From NCBI GenBank assembly GCA_902796805.1, contig CADBQG010000004.1, positions 1 through 60,187 on the forward strand: a stretch of DNA of 60,187 nucleotides, written 5' to 3'. Shown piece after piece: positions 48,701 through 57,700 of the stretch (position 1 is its first letter; the number at the start of each line of letters is the position of its first letter). The notes beneath the pieces were generated by a model. The model did not search any database. It worked only from the letters and a program-made list of their open reading frames with translations, and was not told the origin of the DNA. The position numbers and the translations under genes are program-made. The DNA is from an uncultured Bacteroidota bacterium. Its GTDB lineage: Bacteria > Bacteroidota > Bacteroidia > Bacteroidales > WCHB1-69.

Positions 48701-49195
48701 CGAAACATTTCTGTAAACACCTCTATCTGAAACACTCACCAAAGGAAGGGAATAATACGAGTCGATGTGGTAGATGCTGTCATTGATGTAAAATGCCTGA
48801 CGCGGGGACGACTTGGGGACAGATCCTTGCGACGGAAGCAGGTCGAAATCCAGCCCGAGGGCGGCACAGTCATACTCTGCGAACTCATAGTCAACCACCG
48901 ACACCGACACGCCTGAGCAGACCGGCGCCGGCACCATCTTCGACATCACCGGAAGCCGCGGCGCCCCTTTCACCGAAGAAGAGCCGAAGCCTTCCATCAG
49001 CAACTCTGAAAAGAGCCGCCCATCCGTCTTGACAGTCTTCGAGGAAATCTCGCCAGACTCGAAAACGAGCGTCAAACCGTCGTCATTCCTCTCAACAACA
49101 CGGCACTCCTGGGCCTTCACTGGAATGTAAAGGAGCAATACAGCGAGTCCCAACAATACTGATGTCATATACAAATCGTATTTTTTCAATCTCAT
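45761..49195 (-). CDS. Gingipain-like C25 cysteine protease with type IX secretion signal
   Basis: Secreted protease of 1144 residues. Signal peptide (core MTSVLLGLAVLLLYIPVKAQ), an N-terminal prodomain, then the caspase-like C25 domain: LLVGDNEQIPAF, LSAQNQTDLSSQIRKI, catalytic His448 in NYTAHGTEDSW and the Cys pair 480-481 in VGNCCLSGKF. The His-to-second-Cys distance of 33 equals that of gingipain RgpB. AYIGASNNSYWDEDFYWAVG and YYWEIYHCFGDPSV also match gingipains. An immunoglobulin/CARDB-like region, a jelly-roll adhesin-like domain (about 915-1050) and a T9SS sorting domain follow (VYPNPAGRVITVES ... GLYMLQVVHQD). The ATG at 49195 is used since the earlier one (49246) lies beyond the -7 box. 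Cleavage specificity cannot be read from sequence. Confidence 0.93.
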   Translation of the reverse strand: MRLKKYDLYMTSVLLGLAVLLLYIPVKAQECRVVERNDDGLTLVFESGEISSKTVKTDGRLFSELLMEGFGSSSVKGAPRLPVMSKMVPAPVCSGVSVSVVDYEFAEYDCAALGLDFDLLPSQGSVPKSSPRQAFYINDSIYHIDSYYSLPLVSVSDRGVYRNVSLAGLTFSPVSYNPVSRRVRVCTRALVKVSFNGVDKEETTRISRHSSRMFGIDSEMLASSDEPLRDEYTSSPISYLIVAHSMFRQNQDLQEFVEWKKKLGYIVKIAYTDDPGVGTSRYSIKNYIKDCFDNATEDQPAPLFLLLVGDNEQIPAFNGTVEDEYHFTDLYYAAQVGNDYLPDCYYGRLSAQNQTDLSSQIRKILTYEQFAMDDPSYLGNAVLIAGHDSYFGPRHANGQINYVNQNYINTQNPRYQSVKVHLHDCSSQAALIRSEIGEGAGWVNYTAHGTEDSWALPQLNVNHVYALQNSGKYGVMVGNCCLSGKFDEPQCFGEALLRAPDKGAMAYIGASNNSYWDEDFYWAVGVRNVINDSPSYNANRLGCYDRLFHSHGESPSSYVSTIGGIINAGNMSVLNSSSELKKYYWEIYHCFGDPSVRAFLGVPSTMEPSYSSTVVFGMPSIEVLSQPWAYVALTDDDGFVSAAFADENGLAVLDISDVLSPGDFRIAITAQNHVPYFGDLQIIGTETPFIIAKSAKVPENIDFLNSDNAVFDLQFENVGSSDAAGVYATLSSDNPNITIIGDSVYVGALASHETYSKESAFAFSISGEKMDNMTLLFYLHLHWDTMSVSRKIPVTVKIPDVVLLNLESTVQGSVVKTVNPGDMISIVFTSSNNGHGTLVHGLNDLTCNYSGAEVISPSSSFGNVAHLESFEKTFDVRISDQVPPRSLIPFYYHTIYGPVHKVDTFFVTVGVDMETFETADFSQYGWQMQNKPWLITSEVKYSGSYSARSFYNTGSFGVSKMKITLSTESASQLAYFRKTSTEAGYDIFKLYMDGDEVDRASGDIDWKYVSVDVPAGTHTFEFAYEKDGNLSVDSDCVWIDNVILPCNLAVVVEDVDDVVGVEEQKQHNSAKVYPNPAGRVITVESDKPLRSFRIHDMNGRVVSAGSLDGTNRNFVDVGSLPSGLYMLQVVHQDNSLQNFKIIKR

Positions 49196-49220
49196 AAATA
49201 ACAAGTTGTTAAAACAAACC

Positions 49221-49229
49221 GCAAAATTA
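49221..49229 (-). promoter_or_regulatory. -7 box (TAATTTTGC) of the protease operon
   Basis: Minus-strand TAATTTTGC, 26 bases before the protease ATG at 49195; it fits TAnnTTTG. No well-spaced -33 element. Confidence 0.55.
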
Positions 49230-49363
49230 CACATTTTTCTTGACAATCCGACTTTGCCGTGTTTTATCTCCCAAACACTGCATTTTCGCAGGTTTAAGAG
49301 GCCGGAAACCGCTTATTCATGCGATAATGGCAAAACAATTGTCATCCAAGAGTGTAATTTTTT

Positions 49364-49372
49364 TATTTTTGC
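49364..49372 (+). promoter_or_regulatory. -7 box (TATTTTTGC) of the 49388 gene
   Basis: TATTTTTGC 16 bases before the ATG; ATTG at 49338-49341 could be the -33 element (22-base spacing). Divergent from the protease promoter. Confidence 0.6.
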
Positions 49373-49387
49373 GGCGTTAAGAGAAAG

Positions 49388-50338
49388 ATGAAGCGGATAT
49401 TGACAATATTGGTTTTGCAGTCGGCCTTTTTCTTCGTGTTCCCGCAGAAAAGTCCAGATTTCAGGGCGTTGGAAGACAGCCTCGTGGCTCTGCGCGACCG
49501 TGTCATGACCGTGCCGGACGAAGAAACGCGCATATCACTGAACGAGGATTTCATGACCATGCTTGAGGGTGTGCTGAACATGCCTAACTCTTTCAGGCAC
49601 TCGTGGGACTCGGCGAGGAACTTCAGCGTGTTGACGTCTCCCGACAACAACTTCAAGATATTCACCTGGCACATCGTGAAGGACGACCTCGAAACAGAGA
49701 ACTTCGGGTTCGTCCACGTGTACAACGAAGGGCGCAAGAAATACGTCCTCTATCCGCTGTACGACAAGCGGGGCGCCATCGACTACCCGAAGACATTGGT
49801 TGGCAACCACAACAGATGGTACGGCGCGGTTTATTACCGGATAATACCTGTTAAAGCCAAGAACACAACATATTACACGCTGCTCGGCTGGAACGGCAAC
49901 GACATATTCACGAATCAGAAAATCATTGAGATACTGCACTTTAACAAGGAGATGACCCCGATTTTCGGAGGAAGGGTCTTCAAGGACTTCCCCGAGAAGG
50001 TCTCAAGGGTGATATTCGAATACTCGAAGAACGCCACCATGCACCTCGATTACGAGAACCAGGAGTTCTTAGTAAGCACAGGGAGATACAACCCGCAGAC
50101 CCGCGACTACGACTACAAGAGACAGCGCTGCAACATGATCATCTTCGAAGAGCTTATTCCAATGGACGAGTCGATGCCTTCGGTGCCGGCCTTCATCGTA
50201 CCAGAGTCGAGCCTTAACCAGGGGTTTGTGGAGGAGGACGGCAAATGGCGCTTTCTCAAGAACGTGAGAGGCTCCAACCCCGACAAGGTGCGCGCGGCAT
50301 ATCAGCACAAAAACAGAAACTATTACCAAGTTCAATAA
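49388..50338 (+). CDS. Exported hypothetical protein
   Basis: 316 residues with a signal peptide (MKRILTILVLQSAFFFVFPQ). The family is not one I can name, although it resembles conserved Bacteroidota exported proteins of this size. Aromatic-rich beta-sheet core (NFKIFTWHIVKDDLETENFGFVHVY broken into strands, then YYTLLGWNGNDIFTNQK) suggests a compact periplasmic domain. No catalytic motif is evident. It is followed one base later by manA and then trmN6, so the three are probably co-transcribed. Confidence 0.8.
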   Translation: MKRILTILVLQSAFFFVFPQKSPDFRALEDSLVALRDRVMTVPDEETRISLNEDFMTMLEGVLNMPNSFRHSWDSARNFSVLTSPDNNFKIFTWHIVKDDLETENFGFVHVYNEGRKKYVLYPLYDKRGAIDYPKTLVGNHNRWYGAVYYRIIPVKAKNTTYYTLLGWNGNDIFTNQKIIEILHFNKEMTPIFGGRVFKDFPEKVSRVIFEYSKNATMHLDYENQEFLVSTGRYNPQTRDYDYKRQRCNMIIFEELIPMDESMPSVPAFIVPESSLNQGFVEEDGKWRFLKNVRGSNPDKVRAAYQHKNRNYYQVQ

Positions 50339-50339
50339 C

Positions 50340-51326
50340 ATGGCTTCCACATTATATCCTTTGAAATTCACGCCCATCCTTAAAGAGAAGGTCTGGGGCG
50401 GCAATAAAATAGGTAAAATCCTGAACCACAACCTCGAAGGAGTGGCAAACTGCGGCGAGAGCTGGGAGGTTTCGGGGCTTATAGGCGACGAATCGGAGAT
50501 ATCCAACGGATTTCTTGCCGGGAACAACCTGAACGAGATTCTTGAAGTGTACCTCACCGACCTCGTAGGCGAGAAGAACTACGAGAAATACGGCCTCGGC
50601 TTCCCCCTCCTGATAAAGTTCATCGACGCGCATGAGAACCTTTCGGTGCAGGTGCACCCCGACGACGGAGTCGCTATGGAGAAGTACGGGCAAAACGGCA
50701 AGACCGAGATGTGGCACGTTGTGCAGGCCGACGAGGGCGCGGGCCTGTACGTGGGCTTCAACAGACAAGTTAACGAGGCAGTCTACCTCGACGCCGTGGA
50801 GAACGGCACGCTTGAGGAGCTGCTCCGGTTCCACCCCGTGGCAAAAGGCGACACTTTCATGATACCGGCAGGCACCGTGCACGCCATCGGCAAGGGCGTG
50901 CTGCTCGCCGAGATACAGCAGTCGTCCGACATAACATTCCGGATTTTCGACTGGAACAGGGTTGATGAAAATGGCAAAAGCCGCGAACTGCACTACGAGG
51001 AAGCTCTCGAGTCTATAGATTTCGCGGCCAACAACGCCGACTTCAGGGTTGGATACAAAAGCACGCCCAACAAGACCGTGAAGCTCGTGCGCTCGCCCTA
51101 CTTCTACACAAACCTGCTCGAGATCGACACCACCATGGTCAAGTCGTTCGCCGACATCGACTCGTTTGTGATATACATCTGCCTTGAGGGACATGTGCAC
51201 CTTGTCTCCGACAACTTCAACGAGCACGTTGAGGCCGGCGACGTGTTCCTCGTGCCGGCGGAGATTGAAGAAGTCAAGATAACCTGTGGCGTCCGGTCTC
51301 GTCTTTTGGAAGTATTCTGCTCATAG
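50340..51326 (+). CDS. manA: Mannose-6-phosphate isomerase, class I
   Basis: Zinc enzyme that interconverts mannose 6-phosphate and fructose 6-phosphate, feeding GDP-mannose or mannose use. Cupin fold: KEKVWGGNKIG, GESWEVSG, LIKFIDAHENLSVQVHPDD with the metal His, KTEMWHV, and IPAGTVHAIGKGVLLAEIQQ. 328 residues, short class, cytoplasmic. One base after the hypothetical gene; trmN6 starts directly after the stop. Confidence 0.96.
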   Translation: MASTLYPLKFTPILKEKVWGGNKIGKILNHNLEGVANCGESWEVSGLIGDESEISNGFLAGNNLNEILEVYLTDLVGEKNYEKYGLGFPLLIKFIDAHENLSVQVHPDDGVAMEKYGQNGKTEMWHVVQADEGAGLYVGFNRQVNEAVYLDAVENGTLEELLRFHPVAKGDTFMIPAGTVHAIGKGVLLAEIQQSSDITFRIFDWNRVDENGKSRELHYEEALESIDFAANNADFRVGYKSTPNKTVKLVRSPYFYTNLLEIDTTMVKSFADIDSFVIYICLEGHVHLVSDNFNEHVEAGDVFLVPAEIEEVKITCGVRSRLLEVFCS

Positions 51327-52055
51327 ATGTTCCATTTCAAGAGATTCTCCTTAGAACACGAGAACAGCACGCTGAAGATAGGCACCGACGCCGTCCTTCT
51401 GGCGCTTCTCACCGACATCGGCGGGGAGGCTTCCGTACTCGACCTCGGTTGCGGGTGCGGTGTTGTGGCATTCTGCGCTGCCCAAAGGTATGCCGACAAC
51501 GGCATCCGCCCCACTATCCACGGAATCGACATCGACGCCGACTCGGTGGCCGAATCAGAGAGAAACGCCGCCAACTTCGGCCTTCTCCACAGAAGTCGCT
51601 TTGTCTTCGAGAACACAAGCTTCCAAGAGTTTGCAGAAAAAAACGAGCCAGGAAGCGTTGACCTTATACTCACAAACCCGCCATATTTCCACAATTGCCT
51701 TCTTCCTTCAGAGAAAACGAAGTTAAGAAGCAAGCACGGCGACGGCAACCTCACTTTTGGGGAGATTTTGCTGCTTTCCAAAAGACTTCTGGCTGAAAAT
51801 GGGAGGCTCTCCATTATACTGCCCAAGGCGGAGAGCGAGACTTTCACCGACGCTGCCGAGGGCGTTATGTTCTGCAACAGGAAAGTGTACATTCATCCCA
51901 CCGCCGCAAAGCCCGCGAACCGCGTAGTGATGGAATTCTCCAAAAAATGCAAGCCTTTTTCGGAAAGCGATTTCTCAATTCTTGACGAAAACCACAATCA
52001 CACTGCCGAATACCTCGATCTCACGAAACCCTTCCTGACTTTGAAAAAGAAATGA
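51327..52055 (+). CDS. trmN6: tRNA1(Val) (adenine(37)-N6)-methyltransferase (TrmN6/YfiC)
   Basis: SAM-dependent methyltransferase. Opening FKRFSLEHENSTLKIGTDAVLL is the family signature; SAM loop LDLGCGCGVVAF, acidic IDIDADSV, and catalytic TNPPYFHN. 242 residues, cytoplasmic. It abuts manA with no gap. The tRNA-Leu gene lies 113 bases downstream on its own promoter. Confidence 0.93.
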   Translation: MFHFKRFSLEHENSTLKIGTDAVLLALLTDIGGEASVLDLGCGCGVVAFCAAQRYADNGIRPTIHGIDIDADSVAESERNAANFGLLHRSRFVFENTSFQEFAEKNEPGSVDLILTNPPYFHNCLLPSEKTKLRSKHGDGNLTFGEILLLSKRLLAENGRLSIILPKAESETFTDAAEGVMFCNRKVYIHPTAAKPANRVVMEFSKKCKPFSESDFSILDENHNHTAEYLDLTKPFLTLKKK

Positions 52056-52124
52056 ACAATCGCTTTATCGAACATATTGAATATCAACAACATATCAATC
52101 ACCTTTCGATACTGTCGCAGGGTA

Positions 52125-52154
52125 TTTGCCAAAAACAAAAAAAGTGTATATTTG
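52125..52154 (+). promoter_or_regulatory. Promoter of tRNA-Leu
   Basis: TTTG (52125-52128), 18-base spacer, TATATTTG (52147-52154), then tRNA 15 bases on. The best match to the Bacteroidota consensus in the window. Confidence 0.8.
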
Positions 52155-52168
52155 CAGCCGTTTTTTTA

Positions 52169-52250
52169 GCGGGTGTGGCGTAATTGGTAGCCGCGCCAGA
52201 CTTAGGATCTGGTGGTGAGAGCCGTGGGGGTTCGAGTCCCCCCACCCGCA
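52169..52250 (+). tRNA. tRNA-Leu (anticodon UAG)
   Basis: 82-base class II tRNA. Acceptor arm GCGGGTG pairs with CACCCGC plus discriminator A. Anticodon stem CCAGA/TCTGG holds the loop CTTAGGA, anticodon TAG, reading CUA/CUG-family leucine codons. A variable arm (TGGTGAGAGCCGT) and T-arm GGGGG-TTCGAGT-CCCCC follow. CCA is not encoded. Its terminator is 10 bases downstream. Confidence 0.97.
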
Positions 52251-52259
52251 CAGGGCTGA

Positions 52260-52284
52260 AAAAGAGGCTTGGGAAGCCTCTTTT
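52260..52284 (+). terminator. Rho-independent terminator after tRNA-Leu
   Basis: AAAAGAGGCTT, loop GGG, AAGCCTCTTTT: an 11-base perfect stem ending in T's, 10 bases after the tRNA. Palindromic, so it could work in both directions. Confidence 0.85.
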
Positions 52285-52316
52285 GATGTTATTGTCGCCA
52301 AACAATTTATACAGAG

Positions 52317-53348
52317 ATGACTGAAAACAAGGAAACATCCACCACCAGACTGCCGGGCAAACAGGAGCTTCTGTCAGAGTTCTCCAAGTATTTCCCCAAA
52401 GAGAATTCATCAACCATAGTGGCGGCAGGCGACGACGCCGCAGTAGTGGAGACAAACGGCAACCAGACCGTTGTATCCTCCAAAGCGTTCATCGAGAACG
52501 TGCACTTCGACCTCACATATTTTCCCCTCAAGCATCTCGGATACAAACTTTCGACCATCGTTTTTTCCGACATTCTGGCCATGAACGCGGTGCCTTCGCA
52601 ACTCATGGTGTCGATAGGGATATCAGACCGTTTCGACCTGAAGATGGTGAACGAGCTGCTGACCGGCATCGCAGGGTGCTGCGACACCTCTCACACCGAC
52701 ATTGTGGGGTTCGACCTCACGGCCTCGCCGCGGGAGCTTGTTGTCTCGCTCACGGCTGTGGGGGAATGCGAGCCGACTCTCCTTTGCTCCAGGAAAGGGG
52801 CCGCGGAGAACGAGCTGATATGCGTGTCGGGCGACTTCGCTGCGGCATACACAGGGCTTCTCCTGCTTGAACGCGAGAAGAAGGTGTTCAACGTCAACCC
52901 AAACGCGCAACCCGACTTCACAGGAAAGGACTACCTGCTTCAGCGCCAGATAAAGCCAGAGCCGCGGACGGACATAATAGAGGCACTGCGCCGCGAAAAC
53001 ATTCTGCCCACCTCGATGACCAACGTCTGCGACGGCATCGCCGACGCCGCGCTCAAGATCTGCAAGGCCTCCGGCGTGGGCTGCTCCATCTTTGAGGAAA
53101 AACTTCCCATGACGGAACTGACATTCGTAACGCTGAAAGACCTCGACATAGTGCACACCGTTGCCGCGCTTAACGGCGGCGACGACTACGAACTTATGTT
53201 CACCATAAAGCAGGGTGACTTCGAGAACATCAAGAGGATTGACAACGTCTCCATCATCGGATACATCACCGACGCGGCCTCAGGATACAACCTCGTAACC
53301 GGCGACAACCTCAGGGTTGAGCTCCGCGCGCAGGGATTCACCCAGTAA
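52317..53348 (+). CDS. thiL: Thiamine-phosphate kinase
   Basis: Last step of thiamine pyrophosphate synthesis: phosphorylates thiamine monophosphate with ATP. AIR-synthase-like fold: AGDDAAVV near residue 37, ENVHFDL, FSDILAMNAVPSQL, DIVGFDLTAS, SVTDVCDG-type NVCDGIADAALKI, and GGDDYELMFT. 343 residues, cytoplasmic. First gene of a four-gene run; ispG starts 8 bases after the stop. No clear -7 box between the tRNA terminator and its ATG. Confidence 0.95.
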   Translation: MTENKETSTTRLPGKQELLSEFSKYFPKENSSTIVAAGDDAAVVETNGNQTVVSSKAFIENVHFDLTYFPLKHLGYKLSTIVFSDILAMNAVPSQLMVSIGISDRFDLKMVNELLTGIAGCCDTSHTDIVGFDLTASPRELVVSLTAVGECEPTLLCSRKGAAENELICVSGDFAAAYTGLLLLEREKKVFNVNPNAQPDFTGKDYLLQRQIKPEPRTDIIEALRRENILPTSMTNVCDGIADAALKICKASGVGCSIFEEKLPMTELTFVTLKDLDIVHTVAALNGGDDYELMFTIKQGDFENIKRIDNVSIIGYITDAASGYNLVTGDNLRVELRAQGFTQ

Positions 53349-53356
53349 TAAACGCG

Positions 53357-54712
53357 ATGAACAGCAGAAGACAATTTTCAATCGGCAATGTCAAGATCGG
53401 CGGCGACGCTCCTATAGTGGTGCAGTCGATGACGAACACCGACACCCTCGACGTTGCCGCCACCGCGAGCCAGATCGAAAGAATGGCCAAGGCCGGTGCG
53501 GAGATGGTGAGAGTTACAGTGCCGTCGATGAAAGAAGTCGAAACTTTGAGGACTGTAAAGGGCAGGCTCGCGGAAACGGGCGCCGGCAATATACCGCTCA
53601 TCGCCGACGTGCACTTCAACCCGAAAGTGGCCGAGGCGGTCGCCCCGATAGTCGACAAAGTGCGCATAAACCCCGGGAACTTCACCGACAAGAGGAACTT
53701 CTCCGAGAAGGCAATGTCTGAAGAAGAGTACCAGGCCGCATTAGAGCGGATGGCCTCGAGGGCAAAGCCGCTGATAGAGATCTGCCGCGAGAACGGCACC
53801 GCCATCCGCGTCGGGATAAACCACGGCTCGCTCTGCGACCGTATCGTGGGCAGATACGGCAACACGCCGGAGGCAATGGTGGCCTCGGCGATGGAATGGC
53901 TCGAGATATGCACCGCATACGGATTCGGGAACATAGTGGTCTCCATGAAGTCGAGCAACGTGCTTACAATGATGGAGGCCACACGGCTCCTACATGCAAG
54001 AATGTTGGAGCGAAACCTTGACTTTCCCCTTCATCTTGGCGTCACGGAGGCTGGCAACGGTGTTGAGGGGCGGGCCAAATCGGCGGCGGGCATTGGCGCG
54101 CTGCTGCTTTCAGGCATCGGCGACACGATACGGGTGTCGCTCACAGAGGACCCGGAAAACGAACCGCCTTTCGCGCACAAGCTGGTATCATCGCTGAAAA
54201 ATATCATTCCTGAGTCGGTCAGAATTAACGGCACTACACTGCACTTCCACGACGACGAGAGCGACTATGAGAGGTGGCTCTGCCGCGCGGCGGCGGTAAC
54301 CTGCAACGCACATTCCCGGAGCAAACTCACCAGTCTTGAACTATCAAACCCCAACTTTACCAAAGCGCAAATATCTGAAACCGAGAATATTATCCTGCAA
54401 TCATGCAGAATAAGGCTCACAAACACCGAATTTATCGCGTGCCCTTCATGCGGGCGCACGCAATACGACATACAAACTGTGCTCTCTAAAGTTAAGGAGC
54501 GTTTCTCCGGGCATCCAAACCTCAAGATCGGGGTGATGGGCTGCATTGTGAACGGTCCTGGCGAAATGGCCGACGCAGATTTCGGCATCGTGGGAGCCAC
54601 CCGCGGTCTTGTATGCGTGTACGAGGGCAAGAGAAGGATTTCCGCCCCAATAGAGGTCGGCGCCGCGCTCGACCTTCTTGAAAAAACCATTGAGAACAGC
54701 CTTGAAAGATGA
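53357..54712 (+). CDS. ispG: HMB-PP synthase IspG, intermediate length
   Basis: Penultimate MEP-pathway enzyme: reduces MEcPP to HMB-PP with a [4Fe-4S] cluster. TIM barrel (about 1-270): VVQSMTNTDTLD, DVHFNPKVA, KVRINPGNF, IRVGINHGSL, VSMKSSNV, LHLGVTEAG. Cluster domain: CPSCGRTQYD and GVMGCIVNGPGE supply the three Cys. Between them lies a linker of about 85 residues. At 451 residues it is longer than the two-domain form (about 370) and much shorter than the three-domain form with the A* insertion typical of Bacteroidota (over 600). Its end overlaps the MMPL-fusion start by 4 bases. Confidence 0.96.
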   Translation: MNSRRQFSIGNVKIGGDAPIVVQSMTNTDTLDVAATASQIERMAKAGAEMVRVTVPSMKEVETLRTVKGRLAETGAGNIPLIADVHFNPKVAEAVAPIVDKVRINPGNFTDKRNFSEKAMSEEEYQAALERMASRAKPLIEICRENGTAIRVGINHGSLCDRIVGRYGNTPEAMVASAMEWLEICTAYGFGNIVVSMKSSNVLTMMEATRLLHARMLERNLDFPLHLGVTEAGNGVEGRAKSAAGIGALLLSGIGDTIRVSLTEDPENEPPFAHKLVSSLKNIIPESVRINGTTLHFHDDESDYERWLCRAAAVTCNAHSRSKLTSLELSNPNFTKAQISETENIILQSCRIRLTNTEFIACPSCGRTQYDIQTVLSKVKERFSGHPNLKIGVMGCIVNGPGEMADADFGIVGATRGLVCVYEGKRRISAPIEVGAALDLLEKTIENSLER

Positions 54713-57700
54713 CAAAACTTCTCCTCGCCATATATGATTTCCTCGAGAAAAGGCGCTGGCTGACAATCGCCATTTTGGTCTTGTTCTCTACGGTTTTCGC
54801 TTTCATGGCCTGGCGGATAAACTACGAGGAGGACATCTCGAAATTCCTCCCGAACAACAACAGACACCGTGAACTCGGCAAGTCGCTCGAGGAACTCACG
54901 GCAAGGAACACCATCGCCGTGCTGTTCTCCGGCAAGGACTCTACAGATACAGAGAGAATCATCGAGGTGATGGATGCTTTTGCGGAGACCGTCGAGGAAG
55001 AGGACATTGCCGAGAATGTCTTTGCAACCGTCGACCAAACGCAGGCTTTCGACCTTGTCGAGGCGGTGTACGAGCACATTCCTTACCTGCTCAACGAGGA
55101 GGACTACCTGCGCATTGACTCACTCATACAGACCCCCGGCTTCATAGGCAGGCAGCTTCGCGAAGACAAGAAGACACTGATGCTCCCGACGGCAGGCGCC
55201 TTCACTAACAGCATTGCCCACGATCCCCTGAGGCTGTTCTCGCCCGCGTTGAAGAAGCTTCAGACTCTCAACACCAACAGCTCGGTGCGAATAGTCGATG
55301 ACCACATGTTCACCAGCGACGGAAAGTACGGGATAGTGACCTTCGAGACCCCCTACGGCGCAAACGAGAGCGGCAACAACACCCTGCTCGCAAAGCGTGT
55401 TAACGGCATCCTGGCCGACTTGCAGAAGGAGAACCCCGACATTGAAATCACTGCGGTTGGCGCTCCACTGATAGCCGTGTCGAACGCCGCAAGGATTAAG
55501 AAGGACTCGATGTTGGCTGTGGCTATAGCCGCCGCGCTCATATTCCTCATATTGATTCTGCATTACAGGAGGCTTTCAGACATCCTCTGGGTGGGAGTCT
55601 CAATACTTTTCGGGGTTCTTTTCGCCCTTGCGGGGATGTCGCTGCTAAACGACTCAACCTCAATAATAGTCCTCGGCATCGGCTCGGTGATCATCGGCAT
55701 CGCCGCGAACTACCCGCTTCATTTCCTCGACGAGTACAAGGAGACGGGCGACAGGCGCGAGGCCTTGAAGGAGATGGCCATGCCTTTGCTGACCGGCAAC
55801 CTCACGACCGTGGCCGCGTTCCTCTGCCTTGTATGGCTTGACGCGCAGGCCATGCGCGACCTCGGCGTCTTCGGCGCACTGGCGCTCCTCGGAACCATCG
55901 TCTTCGTCCTTGTCTTCCTCCCCCACCTCGCAAAGCGCCGCCCGTCGCCATCCGCAAGCAGGATTTTCGGCAAAATCTCCGACATACATTTTTCTCGCAG
56001 CAAAGCCAAACCCTACATCGCCGTTTCCATTGCCATACTCACAATAATTCTTGGATACTTCTCAACAAAAACATCATTCGACAGCGACCTTTCGCATATA
56101 AACTACATGACCGGCCAGCAGAGGGAGGGCATGAAAGTGCTTTCACAAATACAGCCCACAGATGCCGTTTACGCAATTTCGCAAGGCGACGACCTGAAGT
56201 CGGCCGTGGAGAACAACAACACCCTGGTCAGGAAGATAAGGGAGGCCGACCCTGGTGCTGTTGTCAGCGGGCTCGGCGAATTCCTTCCCGACGAGAAAGC
56301 CATGCGTGAGGCGGCGGACCGGTGGAACAACTTCTGGCAGGACGAGTCGCGCAAGGAGTTCTTAAGGAGGTTTGAACTCGAGGCGGGCTCTGAGGGCTTC
56401 GCTGTGACAGCCTTCCACCCCTTCACCACTCTGGTGTCAGAAGAATGCGGCGTGGCGGAGGCCGAGGAGTTCAACGACTTTGTGCAGCCATTCCTCGACA
56501 AATATGTCTTCCTTGGCGATGACGGCTGCAAGATAGTGAACTACGTGCACACCGGAAACAAGGCGGCGCTGCACGAAAGGATAGGCTTTACCTCCAACGA
56601 CTATTACACTTTCTCCAACGACGACATCGGGAACCGTCTTGTGAGTATGCTGCGTGAATCGTTCGACTTTGTTGGTCTCGTATGCGGTGTTGTTGTCTTC
56701 ATTTTCCTACTGGTTTCATTCAGGAAAATAGAGATTGTGCTCATCGCCTTCCTGCCATTGGCGGTTGCCTGGCTCTGGATACTTGGCTTGATGCACCTCT
56801 GCGGGATACAGTTCAACATCGTGAACATCATACTCGCCACCTTCATCTTTGGGCAAGGCGACGACTACACGATATTCATCACCGAGGGGCTTCTCTACGA
56901 GAACACCACCGGGAAGCCGCGACTCGCCGCCTACAAGCACAGCGTCTTCATCTCGGCAGCGATAATGTTCGCCGGTATCGGATGCCTGATCGTGGCGAAG
57001 CACCCCGCCCTACGGTCACTCGCCACAGTGACGATAATCGGGATGTTCACCGTGGTATTGCTCACCTCGTTCCTGCCCGCGTTTGTTTTCGACTTCCTCA
57101 CCATGAAGAACGGGAAGAGACGGTTTGCACCGATAACATTGAAGCGTCTTGTTTACTCGCTGCCCTACGGCGCCGCTTTCGCCATAACAGTGCTGTTCAT
57201 AGTCCAGCCATACACATTGCTTCACTTCCTTTTCAGGAGAGACAGCGAGGCCACAAAGGAGAAATACCACAGGATGCTGCAAAGGTTCGCCCGGTTCTTT
57301 GCAAACCACGCACCGGGCATCAAGTTCACCTTAAAGAATGAGCACGGCGAGAGTTTCGACAAGCCCGCCGTCATCATCTGCAACCACCAGAGCCACCTGG
57401 ACATACTGTACATCCTTTCGCTGTCGCCCAAGATAGTGTTCCTCACCAACGACTGGGTGTGGAAAAACCCTCTGTACGGACTCGTGATAAGGAAAGCCGA
57501 GTGCTATCCGGTGAGCAACGGATTCGACGAGAACCTGCCGAAGCTTCGCGACCTGCACGAAAGAGGCTACTCAATATGCATATTCCCCGAAGGCACAAGG
57601 TCGCCCGACTGCCGGATAATGAGGTTTCACAAGGGTGCTTTCGCTCTTGCAAGAAGCCTTGACGCCGACATCCTCCCGCTCTACATACACGGGGCCGGAC

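Noticed and set aside
45761-49195. Protease as the T9SS sortase PorU
   Set aside because: Residues around the active site (AHGTEDSW, GNCC, AYIGASNNSYW) follow secreted gingipains, and a jelly-roll adhesin-like domain precedes the sorting signal; a tree would settle it.
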